Both the position numbers and the translations under genes were made by a program. The notes below the pieces were generated by a model. That model was not told where the DNA came from, did no database searches, and worked only from the letters and a program-made list of their open reading frames with translations. From the NCBI GenBank assembly GCA_006738865.1, contig AP019701.1:673001-737000 (forward strand): DNA of 64,000 nt, read 5' to 3'. This document shows positions 10,321 to 19,154 of the stretch, one piece after another (positions within the stretch are counted from its first letter, which is position 1; the number at the start of each line of letters is the position of its first letter). This stretch comes from Allostella sp. ATCC 35155 (GTDB lineage Bacteria; Pseudomonadota; Alphaproteobacteria; ATCC43930; Allostellaceae).

Positions 10321-10734
10321 TCAGCGCGGCTTTTTCTTGAACATCTGCAGCATCCGGTGGGTCACGATGAACCCGCCGAAGATGTTGACCGATGCCAGGA
10401 CGACCGCGAGGAAACCCATGACCTTGGCGAAGCCGAGGCCGGCCGGGCCGGCCGCGATCAGGGCGCCGACGATGATCACGCTGGAGACCGCGTTCGTGAC
10501 CGCCATCAGGGGTGAGTGCAGCGCCGGCGTCACCCGCCAGACGACATAGTAGCCGACGAAGCAGGCGAGCACGAAGACGGCCAGCGCGGCGATGGTCGGG
10601 CTCAGCTGCGCGGCCTCGGCCGTCCGCTGCGCCATCTGGCCGGCGTCGACGGCGAGCCCCCGCAGGTTGCTCGCCAGCATCTCCGCGTCCGAGGCGAGCT
10701 GCCCGGCGCGGTTCGAAACCTGATTGGCGTCCAT
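10321..10734 (-). CDS. pntA2: NAD(P) transhydrogenase subunit alpha part 2
   Basis: 137 residues: a polar N-terminal stretch of about 45 residues, then three membrane segments ([53 protein letters not shown]) ending in [10 protein letters not shown]. This is the membrane part of the alpha subunit as a separate protein. Start set at the ATG at 10734, which has AGGGGGGA upstream; the frame stays open further but would run into pntA1. Confidence 0.93.
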   Translation of the reverse strand: MDANQVSNRAGQLASDAEMLASNLRGLAVDAGQMAQRTAEAAQLSPTIAALAVFVLACFVGYYVVWRVTPALHSPLMAVTNAVSSVIIVGALIAAGPAGLGFAKVMGFLAVVLASVNIFGGFIVTHRMLQMFKKKPR

Positions 10735-10771
10735 GCCGATCGTCCCCCCTGGCGTCAGCCGACTCCCGGCG

Positions 10772-11929
10772 TCAACTGGATTGGCCGGCGAAGGCCGGGT
10801 GCACGACGGCACCGTCCTTCGTCAGCAGCGAAGACTTCACGATCTCGTCGGCGGTGTCGATCTTCAGCGCCTTGGCCTCGGTGTCGACGAGCGGCGTCAG
10901 GAAGGCGACGAGGTTGCGGGCATAGAGCAGGCTGGCGTCGACCGCGATCCGGCTCGGCATGTTGGCCCAGCCGACGATGCGCACGCCGTTGTCGCTCACG
11001 GCGATCTCGTCCGGGCGGCTGCCGGCGCAGTTGCCGCCCTGCTCGACCGCGAGATCGACGATCACCGAGCCCGGACGCATGGAGGCGACCATCTCGGCCG
11101 AGACGAGCTTCGGCGCAGGCCTTCCGGGGATGAGCGCGGTGGTGATGACGATGTCCTGCTTGGCGATGTGCTGCGCGACCAGCGCCGCCTGCTTCTCGCG
11201 ATAGGCGGCCGACATCTCCTTGGCGTAGCCGCCGGCCGTCTCGGCCTGGCGGAACTCGTCGTCCTCGACGGCGACGAACTTGGCGCCCAGGCTCTCGACC
11301 TGCTCCTTGGCGGCCGGCCGCACGTCGGTCGCGGTGACGACGGCGCCGAGGCGGCGGGCGGTCGCGATGGCCTGCAGCCCGGCGACGCCGGCCCCCATCA
11401 CGAAGACGCGGGCCGCCGGCACCGTGCCGGCGGCGGTCATCATCATCGGAAAGGCGCGGCCATAGGCTTGCGCGGCCTCCAGCACGGCGCGATAGCCGGC
11501 CAGGTTCGCCTGCGAGGACAGCACGTCCATGGTCTGTGCGCGGGTGATGCGCGGCACGAATTCCAGCGCGAAGGCCGATATGCCGCGATCGGCATAGGCG
11601 CGGCAGAGTTCGGGCTCGGCATAGGGGGCCAGCATGCCGATCAGGACCGCCCCCGACTTCATCGCGGCGACTTCGTCCAGACCGGATTCGGCCGTGGTCG
11701 GCCGCTGCACCTTGAGGACGACGTCGGCGTCGAACAGCAGGGCAGCCGGATCGCTCACGATCAGCGCGCCCGCCGCCGCATAGGCTGCGTCCGGCATCGC
11801 CGCCCGTTCTCCGGCCCCGGATTCGATCGCGACGGTGAAACCGAGGGCGACGAGCCGCTTCACCGAATCCGGCGATGCGGCGACACGGGCCTCTCCCGGA
11901 CGACGCTCTTTCGTGACGGCGAGCTTCAT
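10772..11929 (-). CDS. pntA1: NAD(P) transhydrogenase subunit alpha part 1
   Basis: 385 residues, the soluble NAD(H)-binding domain I, homologous to alanine dehydrogenase. Starts [21 protein letters not shown], with [22 protein letters not shown] as the dinucleotide-binding loop (about 165-186) and [13 protein letters not shown] later. First gene of the pnt operon; 37 nt separate it from pntA2. Confidence 0.96.
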   Translation of the reverse strand: MKLAVTKERRPGEARVAASPDSVKRLVALGFTVAIESGAGERAAMPDAAYAAAGALIVSDPAALLFDADVVLKVQRPTTAESGLDEVAAMKSGAVLIGMLAPYAEPELCRAYADRGISAFALEFVPRITRAQTMDVLSSQANLAGYRAVLEAAQAYGRAFPMMMTAAGTVPAARVFVMGAGVAGLQAIATARRLGAVVTATDVRPAAKEQVESLGAKFVAVEDDEFRQAETAGGYAKEMSAAYREKQAALVAQHIAKQDIVITTALIPGRPAPKLVSAEMVASMRPGSVIVDLAVEQGGNCAGSRPDEIAVSDNGVRIVGWANMPSRIAVDASLLYARNLVAFLTPLVDTEAKALKIDTADEIVKSSLLTKDGAVVHPAFAGQSS

Positions 11930-12037
11930 TGGACGTGCGCTCTCAGGGCCGCGGGGAGGCGCAGAATGACGACTCGTCCCGGCTTTGTGAAGTCCGGCCG
12001 CGCCGTGGCGGCAGCGGCCGGATGCCTCATCGCGGTC

Positions 12038-12202
12038 TCAACTGGCGCGATAGTCGCCGGTGCAGCGGAATCCGGCGATACTGTTGCCGGGCGTGGCGCT
12101 GCGGCAGTCCGGGGCATGGAGCGTGGCATCCAGCCCGTTGTCGAGGCTGGTGCAGGCGCCGGCGGCGAGAGAGAGGCAAAGGGCGATGAACAGATGTCGC
12201 AT
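12038..12202 (-). CDS. Small putative lipoprotein
   Basis: 54 residues beginning MRHLFIALCLSLAAGACTS: a basic start, a hydrophobic core and a Cys at position 17 in an AGAC context, close to a lipobox though without the usual Leu at -3. The mature part (about 38 residues) has two more Cys residues, in APDCRSAT and GFRCTGDY, that could form a disulfide. GGAAC lies nine nt before the ATG. Not recognised as a known family. It is divergent from the ECF sigma gene; the rest of the 11930-12475 gap holds only the ECF-type promoter listed separately. Confidence 0.5.
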   Translation of the reverse strand: MRHLFIALCLSLAAGACTSLDNGLDATLHAPDCRSATPGNSIAGFRCTGDYRAS

Positions 12203-12422
12203 TGGTTCCGCGTCCCGATCCGATGGCCCCCGCCGGGACGGGACGCTATCGACCTGCCGGTCGCGCGGCAAGTGGCCGTGCGGCGCGCGCCTTGACGAGG
12301 GGTATGGCCGGGCGTCACGATCGGCCCCCGCCGGGCCGTGCCCCGGACAGGATCCGATTCCCGACGTGCATCGCCCACTGAAGCATTTTTGCCACAGCCC
12401 CATCGTCTGCAGGATGCGCCCG

Positions 12423-12447
12423 GGAATATCCGAGCGGTCGACCCGTT
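12423..12447 (+). promoter_or_regulatory. Candidate ECF-sigma promoter
   Basis: GGAAT (12423-12427), a 16-nt spacer, then CGTT (12444-12447), close to the GGAAC-N16/17-CGTT pattern of alphaproteobacterial ECF promoters. It lies 28 nt upstream of the sigma gene start, so the sigma factor may activate its own operon. The -35 differs from consensus at one base, so chance cannot be excluded. Confidence 0.45.
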
Positions 12448-12475
12448 CCGGGAACAGCAGCGTGGCGACCCTGGC

Positions 12476-12997
12476 GTGACCGTTCCGATCGGTGACCAGA
12501 TTATCGCACTGCTGCCGCGGCTGCGCCGGTTTGCGCGCGGGTTGGCCCGGAGTTCGGCCGATTCGGACGATCTGGTGCAGGCCGCATGCGAGCGGGCTCT
12601 GGCGCGCGGGCATCAGTGGCAACCGGGCACCCGGTTCGACAGCTGGATGTTCCGCATCGTCCAGACTATCTGGATCGATCAGATGCGTGCGCGTGCGGTG
12701 CGGGGCGAAGGGGACGCAATCGACCCGGAGGCGCAACCGACGGACGAATCGGTACGCCGGGCCGAAGCGCGGATGTCGCTCGAGACGGTCCAGAAGGCGG
12801 TCAACCGCCTGCCGGACGAGCAGCGGGCGGTGTTGATGTTGGTGACGGTGGAAGGGTTGAGCTACAAGGAAGCAGCCGAAACTCTCGGTGTCCCGATCGG
12901 GACCGTGATGAGCCGGCTGGCCCGGGCTCGCGCTGCCGTACAGAGCATGACTGGCATGGGTGCCGGGGGGCATGGAGGTAGCAATGCGACGGTTTGA
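12476..12997 (+). CDS. ECF-family RNA polymerase sigma factor
   Basis: 173 residues from a GTG start. Region 2 (ALLPRLRRFARGLARSSADSDDLVQAACERALAR, then WMFRIVQTIWIDQMRAR) and region 4 (AVNRLPDEQRAVLMLVTVEGLSYKEAAETLGVPIGTVMSRLARARA) are both complete, with no sigma-1 or sigma-3, as in ECF factors. It overlaps the anti-sigma gene by 14 nt. The start is uncertain: the frame is open to 12338, but the upstream part does not look like a sigma factor and would cover the candidate promoter. The regulated stress is not evident from neighbours. Confidence 0.88.
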   Translation: MTVPIGDQIIALLPRLRRFARGLARSSADSDDLVQAACERALARGHQWQPGTRFDSWMFRIVQTIWIDQMRARAVRGEGDAIDPEAQPTDESVRRAEARMSLETVQKAVNRLPDEQRAVLMLVTVEGLSYKEAAETLGVPIGTVMSRLARARAAVQSMTGMGAGGHGGSNATV

Positions 12998-13835
12998 CGA
13001 CGAGACGCTGGTCGCGTTCGTCGACGGCGAGCTGGACGAAGCGAGCGCCCGGGACGTGGCCGCCGCCGTTGCGGCCGACGCCGGGTTGGCCGCGCGGGTC
13101 GAGGCGTTCCGCCAATCGGCGATGATGGTCCAGGCGGCGTTCGCCCGCGTGATCGACGAACCGGTGCCCGAGCGGCTGCTGCTGGCCGCGCGCGGGACGC
13201 CGGAGGCGGTGTCCGAGGCGCCGACCGGAACGGTCGTGCCGTTCCGCCGGCGCAGCGCGATCCCGCGCTGGATCGCCGTGCCCATCGCCGCATCGGTGGC
13301 GACGCTGGTGATCGGGGCCGGTGCCGGCTATTGGGCGGCGCGCCCGCCGGTGCTGCCGCCGGCGACCGAGATGGCTGCACTCGAGACGGCGACCCCCGGG
13401 CTGGTCGACAATCTCGCCGGCTACTACGACCTCTATTCCGTCACCGGCGCCGAGCCGCCGAACATGGATTTCGCCGACCTGCGGACGGCGGAGCGCGACG
13501 GCCTGCAGAGCTGGCTGTCCAGCCGCCTGTCGCGGGAGACGAAGGTGCCCGACCTCTCGACCTTCGGCTACAGCCTGCGCGGTGGGCGGATCGTCATTTC
13601 CGAGGGCCGTCCGGCCGGACAGATCATCTACGACAACCCCGCCGACAAGCGGCCTATCGCGATCTATGTCGGGACGACGACCAAGCGCGACGCCCAGCTG
13701 ACGCTGGACCAGCGCAAGGACGTCAATGTCGCCTACTGGCGGCGCGAGGGCCGGACGATCGCGGTGTTCGGCAAGTCGGACAAGAGCGTGATCCGCGACA
13801 TCGCGGCCAAGGTCGGCGAGGGCGGCGGCATCTGA
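12984..13835 (+). CDS. Membrane-anchored anti-sigma factor
   Basis: 283 residues. The N-terminus MRRFDDETLVAFVDGELDEA is the anti-sigma zinc-finger-like helix pattern, here without the Cys/His ligands. One membrane segment follows (about 93-116, IPRWIAVPIAASVATLVIG), then a periplasmic domain of about 165 residues with YDLYSVTG, GYSLRGGRIVISEGRPAGQI and VAYWRREGRTIAVFG. This layout is typical of transmembrane anti-sigma factors that release their ECF partner on an envelope signal. A GGAGG sequence precedes the chosen ATG, which overlaps the sigma gene. Confidence 0.85.
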   Translation: MRRFDDETLVAFVDGELDEASARDVAAAVAADAGLAARVEAFRQSAMMVQAAFARVIDEPVPERLLLAARGTPEAVSEAPTGTVVPFRRRSAIPRWIAVPIAASVATLVIGAGAGYWAARPPVLPPATEMAALETATPGLVDNLAGYYDLYSVTGAEPPNMDFADLRTAERDGLQSWLSSRLSRETKVPDLSTFGYSLRGGRIVISEGRPAGQIIYDNPADKRPIAIYVGTTTKRDAQLTLDQRKDVNVAYWRREGRTIAVFGKSDKSVIRDIAAKVGEGGGI

Positions 13836-13870
13836 CCCGCCCGCTGGGGACACTCCCCGCGCAGACACGC

Positions 13871-13896
13871 GAAAGCCCGGCTCCGGCCGGGCTTTC
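13871..13896 (+). terminator. Intrinsic terminator after the sigma/anti-sigma operon
   Basis: Perfect 11-bp stem (GAAAGCCCGGC 13871-13881, loop TCCG, GCCGGGCTTTC 13886-13896) followed by GTCTTCCTG. It sits between convergent genes and begins with GAAA, so it may also serve the minus-strand GH17 gene. Confidence 0.75.
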
Positions 13897-13908
13897 GTCT
13901 TCCTGGGG

Positions 13909-15531
13909 TCAGCCCCCGCGTACCGGCCGTGCGCCGAGGCGCATGCCGAACGCGAACGGCAGGGCGAGCGCCACACTCATGCCGGCCCAGACCAGGGCTT
14001 CGCGATTGGCCAGCGTCTCGCCGATGGCGACCGCGATCGCGGTCGCCAGCGCGGCGCCGAAGAGGATGGCGCGGCCGTCGCCGCCCAGGACGGTACCGCT
14101 GTCCGGCGCGAACAGCCCGTCGATCGCCAGCCGCGGCCGCCAGCCGAGCGCCCAGCGGGCCGCGAGGAAGAGGGCGGCACCGGCGAGCGGCAGGGCGAAG
14201 AGCGCGTTGGGAAAGTCGCGGTAGCGCCCGTCGAAGGCGATGGCGAAGCTGTGCGCGACCGCGAGCACCGCCCAGAAGGCATAGAGGCGGGCGGCGCGGC
14301 GCGCCCAGGGCGGGCCGGCCGTCTCGGGCCGGCCGAGGCTGCGGAAAGCCATGGCCAGGGCCGCCGCCGTCAGCAGGGTGAGGAGGCCAGCGATCGCCGT
14401 CCAGCCCAGCCGCCAGGCGGAGTAGGCGACGGACCACTCCGCCAGCACGGCCGCGGTTCCGGCGGTCGCGATCGCCTGGGTGCCGAGGGCCGCCCAGATG
14501 GCCCCGTGGGCGGACAGTCCGGGCGCCGACCAGGCGATCCAGGCGAGGAGCGCCAGGGCGATCGCCGTCGTCGCGAGGAAATGCGCCCGCCAGTGCGGGT
14601 TCTCGATCACCTTGCCGTCGGCGCCCCACTTGGCGACGCGATCGGTCGAGAACAGGCCCCAGTTGGCGCCGACGGTGCCTTCGAGCTTCTGCTTCCAGCC
14701 CTGGTCGAACGCTTCGATCAGGTTGTAGTCGACACCCCGTTCGGCGGCGAGCGCCCGGAAGCCGTTGATGAAGCGCGCCTTGTTGACGAGCGACGGCACC
14801 GCCGGCCCGCGCTGCCGTCCGGCACTGGGCCAGCCCGCCTCGCCGATCAGCAGCGGCTTTCCGGGGAACGCCTCCGCGATCTCGTCGTAGGCGGCCATGA
14901 CGTGCGGCTCCAGGTCCTCGACGGCGGAGGGGTGATTCTCCCAGTAGGGCAGGATGTGGATGGTGATGAAGTCGACCTCTTCGGCCAGCTTCGGGTTGCG
15001 CTTCCAGAACTCCCAGACGTCGGCATAGCTGACCGGCTGCTGCACCGCCGCCCGCACCCGGCGGATATAGCCGGCCAGCGCCTCCGGCTTCTGCTCCTTG
15101 CGCAGCAGCACCTCGTTGCCGACGATGACGCGCCGGATGACGTCGGGATAGGCGTTGGCCAGCCGGATCAGGGCCTCGACCTCGCGGTCGTTGACGTCGG
15201 CCTCGCCGCCGATCCAGGCGGACATGGTGACCTCGATGCCGAGCCGCCGGGCGATCTCCGGCACGACCTCCAGCCCCTCGCGGCTGGTGTAGGTGCGCAC
15301 GCCCGCGACGCGGCCCTTCAGCAGCGTCAGATCCTCTTCGATCTCGGCCGCGCTGGGATATTGCTTGGTCAGCGGGCTCTGGCCGTCGCGGAAGGGCGCG
15401 AAGGAGACGCTGCGGATGATGCCGAGCGGGCGCGCCTCCAGATCGTAGGGGCGGTTCGGCAGGCTCCAGAAGAGCCAGTTGGCGCCGAGCGCGAGCAGCG
15501 CCCCGACGACGAGAGCGGCCAGACGCAGCAC
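13909..15531 (-). CDS. GH17-family beta-glucan enzyme with C-terminal membrane domain
   Basis: 540 residues. One N-terminal membrane segment, then a TIM-barrel GH17 domain (about 35-310): GVRTYTSREG, the acid/base VGNEVLLRKEQ (Glu140), DFITIHILPYW and the nucleophile motif LLIGEAGWPSAGRQ (Glu231). The last 220 residues contain about seven hydrophobic segments. GH17 proteins fused to membrane domains in proteobacteria remodel beta-(1,3)/(1,6)-glucans, such as periplasmic glucans. It follows a polytopic membrane gene by 31 nt on the same strand, probably one operon. No GT2 glucan synthase is in the window. Confidence 0.82.
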   Translation of the reverse strand: MLRLAALVVGALLALGANWLFWSLPNRPYDLEARPLGIIRSVSFAPFRDGQSPLTKQYPSAAEIEEDLTLLKGRVAGVRTYTSREGLEVVPEIARRLGIEVTMSAWIGGEADVNDREVEALIRLANAYPDVIRRVIVGNEVLLRKEQKPEALAGYIRRVRAAVQQPVSYADVWEFWKRNPKLAEEVDFITIHILPYWENHPSAVEDLEPHVMAAYDEIAEAFPGKPLLIGEAGWPSAGRQRGPAVPSLVNKARFINGFRALAAERGVDYNLIEAFDQGWKQKLEGTVGANWGLFSTDRVAKWGADGKVIENPHWRAHFLATTAIALALLAWIAWSAPGLSAHGAIWAALGTQAIATAGTAAVLAEWSVAYSAWRLGWTAIAGLLTLLTAAALAMAFRSLGRPETAGPPWARRAARLYAFWAVLAVAHSFAIAFDGRYRDFPNALFALPLAGAALFLAARWALGWRPRLAIDGLFAPDSGTVLGGDGRAILFGAALATAIAVAIGETLANREALVWAGMSVALALPFAFGMRLGARPVRGG

Positions 15532-15562
15532 GGTACCTCGGGGGCGGGTGGCGGAAGGGCCG

Positions 15563-17212
15563 TCAGCGACGGCGGTAGACGACGTAGCGGTCGAACACCT
15601 TGTACATGTCGTAATTGACGAACTCGGCCGCGAACTTCGAATTCTGCATGAAATAGGCGAGGTAGTCGAAGACCTTGCCGTCGCAGGTCGGCATCCCGGG
15701 GATGCGGTCGACGACGACGATCGGCGGCTTGTGCCGGACCAGCCCGTCGGAGACGCTCTCGAAGACGTGGCGTTCGGCGGCCGGCATCGCAGCGGGCGGA
15801 TTGAAGACCTGGGGGCCGCTCTCGGGGCAGAACTTGTAGACGCCCTGCAGCACCCACATGCTCATATAGGGCATGGCCATGCGGGCACCGGTGTAGTTCA
15901 GCATCGGGAAGAAGGGATAGATCCCGGGCGACAGCGCCAGGAAGGAGGTGCGGTTCGGTTCTTCCTCCACCAGGGCGATCTGGCGGCCGAGATGGCCGTC
16001 CGGCCCCATCCGGTCGGCCCGGAACCAGGGCGGCGCGTCGTTGTTGGCGGCGACGTAGGAGAAGGCGAGCATGCTGACGACGAGGGTGGCGCCGAGGCGC
16101 CGGCGCCGCATCGCGTCCGTGGGACCGTACTGTTCGGCGGCGGCCGCCAGCACGGCCGCGCCCAGCAGCACGAAGCCGAGATCGGCATGGAGCCACTGGT
16201 GCGACCAGCCCTTGCCCTGGACGATGGTGGTGATGGCGGCGCCGACGGCGAAGAGCGCCAGGACCTGGCAGAGGCGCGAGCGCACCATCAGCAGGGTCAC
16301 GCCGCCCAGCACCAGGATCCCGATCTCGGTCGGCAGGAAACCGCGGCCGAACGCCACCATCGGGCTCGAGTCGCCGAGCCGCGAGTAGTACTCGAACGTC
16401 CAAGGGACGATGGTGCTGCCATATTCCGGGAATGCCGCCAGGGTCAGGCCGGCATAGCCGACCCAGAACGCGGCCATCGCCCACGGCACCGGGTCGCGGA
16501 ACGCGCGGCCCCGCCGGGTCAGCAGCACGAAGCCTTCGATCAGCGCCGGAACGAGGAGGAAGAACGGTTTCAGGGCGAAGCCGGCAGCAGCCAGCATCGC
16601 AATCGCCACGGCGACCGGCATCGCCACCGGTCGCTCCTCGAGCCGGAGCGCGGTGAGCACGAGGTAGGGCAGCGTCAGCACGACCATCAGATGCTCGCGC
16701 TGGCCAAGCTCGCCCGGCGTCAGCAGGGCGAAGAGCATCGCCAGCGGCACCAGCGTTGCCGTGAGGGTGCCGGTGCGGCCCTGGCCGATCTGCTGCGCCC
16801 GCCAGACGAGCAGACGCCAGGCGACGGCGGTCGAAAGCATCCCCGCGGCGAGCACGCAGGCGATCAGGGCGGCGGGTTCCGTCAGCCCCGTCCATTGGCG
16901 GATCAGGACCGGGACCAGGCCGAGGATGAAGACCAGCGGCGGGTTGACGTCGATCAGGTCGACATAGAGGCGGTCGCCGGCCCACCAGCGGTCGGAAAAA
17001 TAGAGGATGGCGCCGGTGTCATGGTCGATCGATGCGGAAAACTGGGCGATGACCCACACCATCGGTACGGTCAGCCCCAGGGCTATGGCGCCCGCGAATG
17101 CCAGACGGCCGGCGAGGTCGCCGGTCCGTGTCGCCTGTCGCCAGCCTTCCAGGGGGGTGTCGCGCGGCGCGACGGCGTCTCCGGGCATTTTGCCGGGTTC
17201 CAGGATGGTCAT
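15563..17212 (-). CDS. Polytopic membrane protein, glycosyltransferase-like
   Basis: 549 residues. A soluble 40-residue N-terminus is followed by roughly ten membrane segments and a C-terminal periplasmic domain of about 150 residues. The first large loop has SIDHDTGAILYFSDRWWAGDRLYVDLIDVNPP, the acidic-pair position seen in GT-C membrane glycosyltransferases. No specific family is recognised; the fold class is inferred from topology and this loop. Followed after 31 nt by the GH17 gene, so a shared role in glucan or surface-sugar metabolism is likely. Confidence 0.65.
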   Translation of the reverse strand: MTILEPGKMPGDAVAPRDTPLEGWRQATRTGDLAGRLAFAGAIALGLTVPMVWVIAQFSASIDHDTGAILYFSDRWWAGDRLYVDLIDVNPPLVFILGLVPVLIRQWTGLTEPAALIACVLAAGMLSTAVAWRLLVWRAQQIGQGRTGTLTATLVPLAMLFALLTPGELGQREHLMVVLTLPYLVLTALRLEERPVAMPVAVAIAMLAAAGFALKPFFLLVPALIEGFVLLTRRGRAFRDPVPWAMAAFWVGYAGLTLAAFPEYGSTIVPWTFEYYSRLGDSSPMVAFGRGFLPTEIGILVLGGVTLLMVRSRLCQVLALFAVGAAITTIVQGKGWSHQWLHADLGFVLLGAAVLAAAAEQYGPTDAMRRRRLGATLVVSMLAFSYVAANNDAPPWFRADRMGPDGHLGRQIALVEEEPNRTSFLALSPGIYPFFPMLNYTGARMAMPYMSMWVLQGVYKFCPESGPQVFNPPAAMPAAERHVFESVSDGLVRHKPPIVVVDRIPGMPTCDGKVFDYLAYFMQNSKFAAEFVNYDMYKVFDRYVVYRRR

Positions 17213-17367
17213 CGAGATTGCCGTCGCGCGCCGGATGGTTGAGTGGAAGGTGCCTGCGACACCCTATCGGCGGACAACGCGCGGGGCCACCGGCTATTCC
17301 ACGCAACGGCGCTCGTCGCCGAGAATCGGCGATCCGCCGACCGCTACCGACTACGGGTGGCGACCGG

Positions 17368-18912
17368 CTACGGGGACAGCTGCGCCAAGCTGGCGATCTG
17401 GGTGACGTGCTCGCGGAAGGCGACGAGTTCGGGGCCGCGCAGGTCGCGCGGCGCCGGCATCAGCGCGTGCATCGGGTTGACCGGCCGGCCGTCGACCAGG
17501 ACCGAGAAGTCGAGGTGCGGGCCGGTCGAGCGGCCGGAGGAGCCGACATAGCCGATGACCTCGCCCTGGCGGACCGTGGCGCCTTCGGTGACACCCGGCG
17601 CATAGTCGCTGAGGTGCCCGTATCCGGTCGAGAGCCCGGCCCCATGGGCGAGGCGGACATAGCGGCCATAGGCGCCGCGCCAGCCGGCCCACTCGACGGT
17701 GCCGTCGGCCGAAGCGACGATCGGGGTGCCGACCGGGGCCGCCAGATCGACGCCGCGATGGAACATGCGCCGCTTCAGGGTCGGATGCCGCCGCCAGCCG
17801 AATTCGGAGGTCAGCCTGGCATCGGCAACCGGGGTCGCCAGCGACAGCGGGGCGACGCTGCGCCCGCGCTCGTCGAAATAGCCGGCGGCACCGTCCTGCG
17901 GCATGTAGCGGTAGATGCGATGATCGTATCCGGCGACCCGGACCCCGATATAGCGCACGATGTGGCGCGTCGGGCCGCCGCTGCCGTCGCGGCGCTCGGC
18001 CAGGATCTCGAAGGAGGCGTCGGCCGGGGCGGGCTGGGGCAGGTCGGTGTCGAGCGACAGCAGGCGCTCGATCTCGACCGCGAGGTCGGCCGGCACGTCG
18101 GCCCGGGTCAGGGCGCTGTGCCACTGGCCCGAGACCGTGCCGGTCATCGTCACCAGCGTCGCCGCCCGTGCATCCCGCCCTTCCGAGGCGGTGAAGCTGC
18201 CGTTGGCGGCGCGCGCCAGCGTGACGTCGCCGCCCTGGCTGCGGATGACGCGCAGCGCGGTCAGGTTGTGTTCGCCGACGGCATTGGCGCCGTCCAGGAC
18301 CAGCTCGATGCGGTCGCCGCGGACGAGGCGCTGGCGCTCCTCGATATCCTCGAAGGCGTCGATGGCGGCGATCAGGTCGTCGATGTCGACCTTCTCGCGC
18401 ACCAGCACGTCGATCAGCGTCTCGTCCTCCTCGACCAGCGCCACGACCCGGCGATCCTGGGTGGCGGCGGGCGCCGTGGCCAGGGTGCGGTGGACGGCCG
18501 GGGCGGCCGCCGCGGGCAGGCTGAGGAAGCCGGAGGTGCGGGTGGCGACGGGCTTGGCGGCAGGGGGCGCCGCGGCCGCCTTGCGGACGATCCGGGCCGG
18601 GGCCGTCGGCTTGCTCGGAACCTTCGCCGCCGGCAGCGTGACGGGTTGTCCGCGGAAGGTCAGGGGCTTGGCGGTCGGCACTGCCGCCAGGGTGCGCGGC
18701 GCGGCCGGCTTGGCGGCGGGAACGGCACGGGGTGCGGCCTTCGCCGCGACGGGCGGTGCCGGCTTCTTCTGCGGTGTGGAGGAGGGCTTGGCGGGGGCGG
18801 CGAGGGGTGGAGGACCGGAAGGAACGACGGCGGCGATGGCAGCGGCCAGTACGAACGCGCTGGCCTTGCCGAAGAACGACGAAAAGGCCTTCTGCGGCAC
18901 CGCTCTACGCAT
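17368..18912 (-). CDS. M23-family cell-wall metallopeptidase
   Basis: 514 residues. Signal or anchor segment near 10-30, an Ala/Pro/Lys-rich linker to about 115, a helical and LysM-like middle part, then the LytM/M23 domain. The zinc motif FHRGVDLAAP and the GYGHLSDYAPGV motif are intact. The last motif reads GPHLDFSV, with Asp where most M23 enzymes have the zinc-binding second His (HLHF). This Asp variant occurs in some M23 proteins, so activity is possible but not assured. Predicted periplasmic endopeptidase or an activator of amidases. Start at the ATG preceded by GGAGGGGGGC; an ATG nine codons earlier is less likely. Confidence 0.87.
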   Translation of the reverse strand: MRRAVPQKAFSSFFGKASAFVLAAAIAAVVPSGPPPLAAPAKPSSTPQKKPAPPVAAKAAPRAVPAAKPAAPRTLAAVPTAKPLTFRGQPVTLPAAKVPSKPTAPARIVRKAAAAPPAAKPVATRTSGFLSLPAAAAPAVHRTLATAPAATQDRRVVALVEEDETLIDVLVREKVDIDDLIAAIDAFEDIEERQRLVRGDRIELVLDGANAVGEHNLTALRVIRSQGGDVTLARAANGSFTASEGRDARAATLVTMTGTVSGQWHSALTRADVPADLAVEIERLLSLDTDLPQPAPADASFEILAERRDGSGGPTRHIVRYIGVRVAGYDHRIYRYMPQDGAAGYFDERGRSVAPLSLATPVADARLTSEFGWRRHPTLKRRMFHRGVDLAAPVGTPIVASADGTVEWAGWRGAYGRYVRLAHGAGLSTGYGHLSDYAPGVTEGATVRQGEVIGYVGSSGRSTGPHLDFSVLVDGRPVNPMHALMPAPRDLRGPELVAFREHVTQIASLAQLSP

Positions 18913-19154
18913 GCCCCCCTCCAAACCCGGTGAACCCACTCGACCGGCGGGCCCCCACCCGCCTTTGTTAACGATTGTTACGGAGCGGTTCGACGCCTGT
19001 CAAACAGGCAGTCTCGGCATCTCTGCGACAATGACGCGGCTTGACGATCGCGCGACGCGCGGAAAATCGGGTGATTCCGGGGCGGCGGCGTGCGCTGCGA
19101 AAGGCGCGCGGGCGGCGTCCGCCGTCGCCCGCACGCATCCTTCCGAATCGCGAA

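Noticed and set aside
12338-12475. N-terminal extension of the ECF sigma factor
   Set aside because: The upstream 46 codons do not resemble a sigma factor and would cover the candidate promoter; GTG 12476 is preferred.
19106-19130. Terminator hairpin after the lysyl-tRNA synthetase gene
   Set aside because: A GCGGGCG/CGCCCGC stem is possible, but the loop is long and the T-tract poor; not enough to list as a feature.
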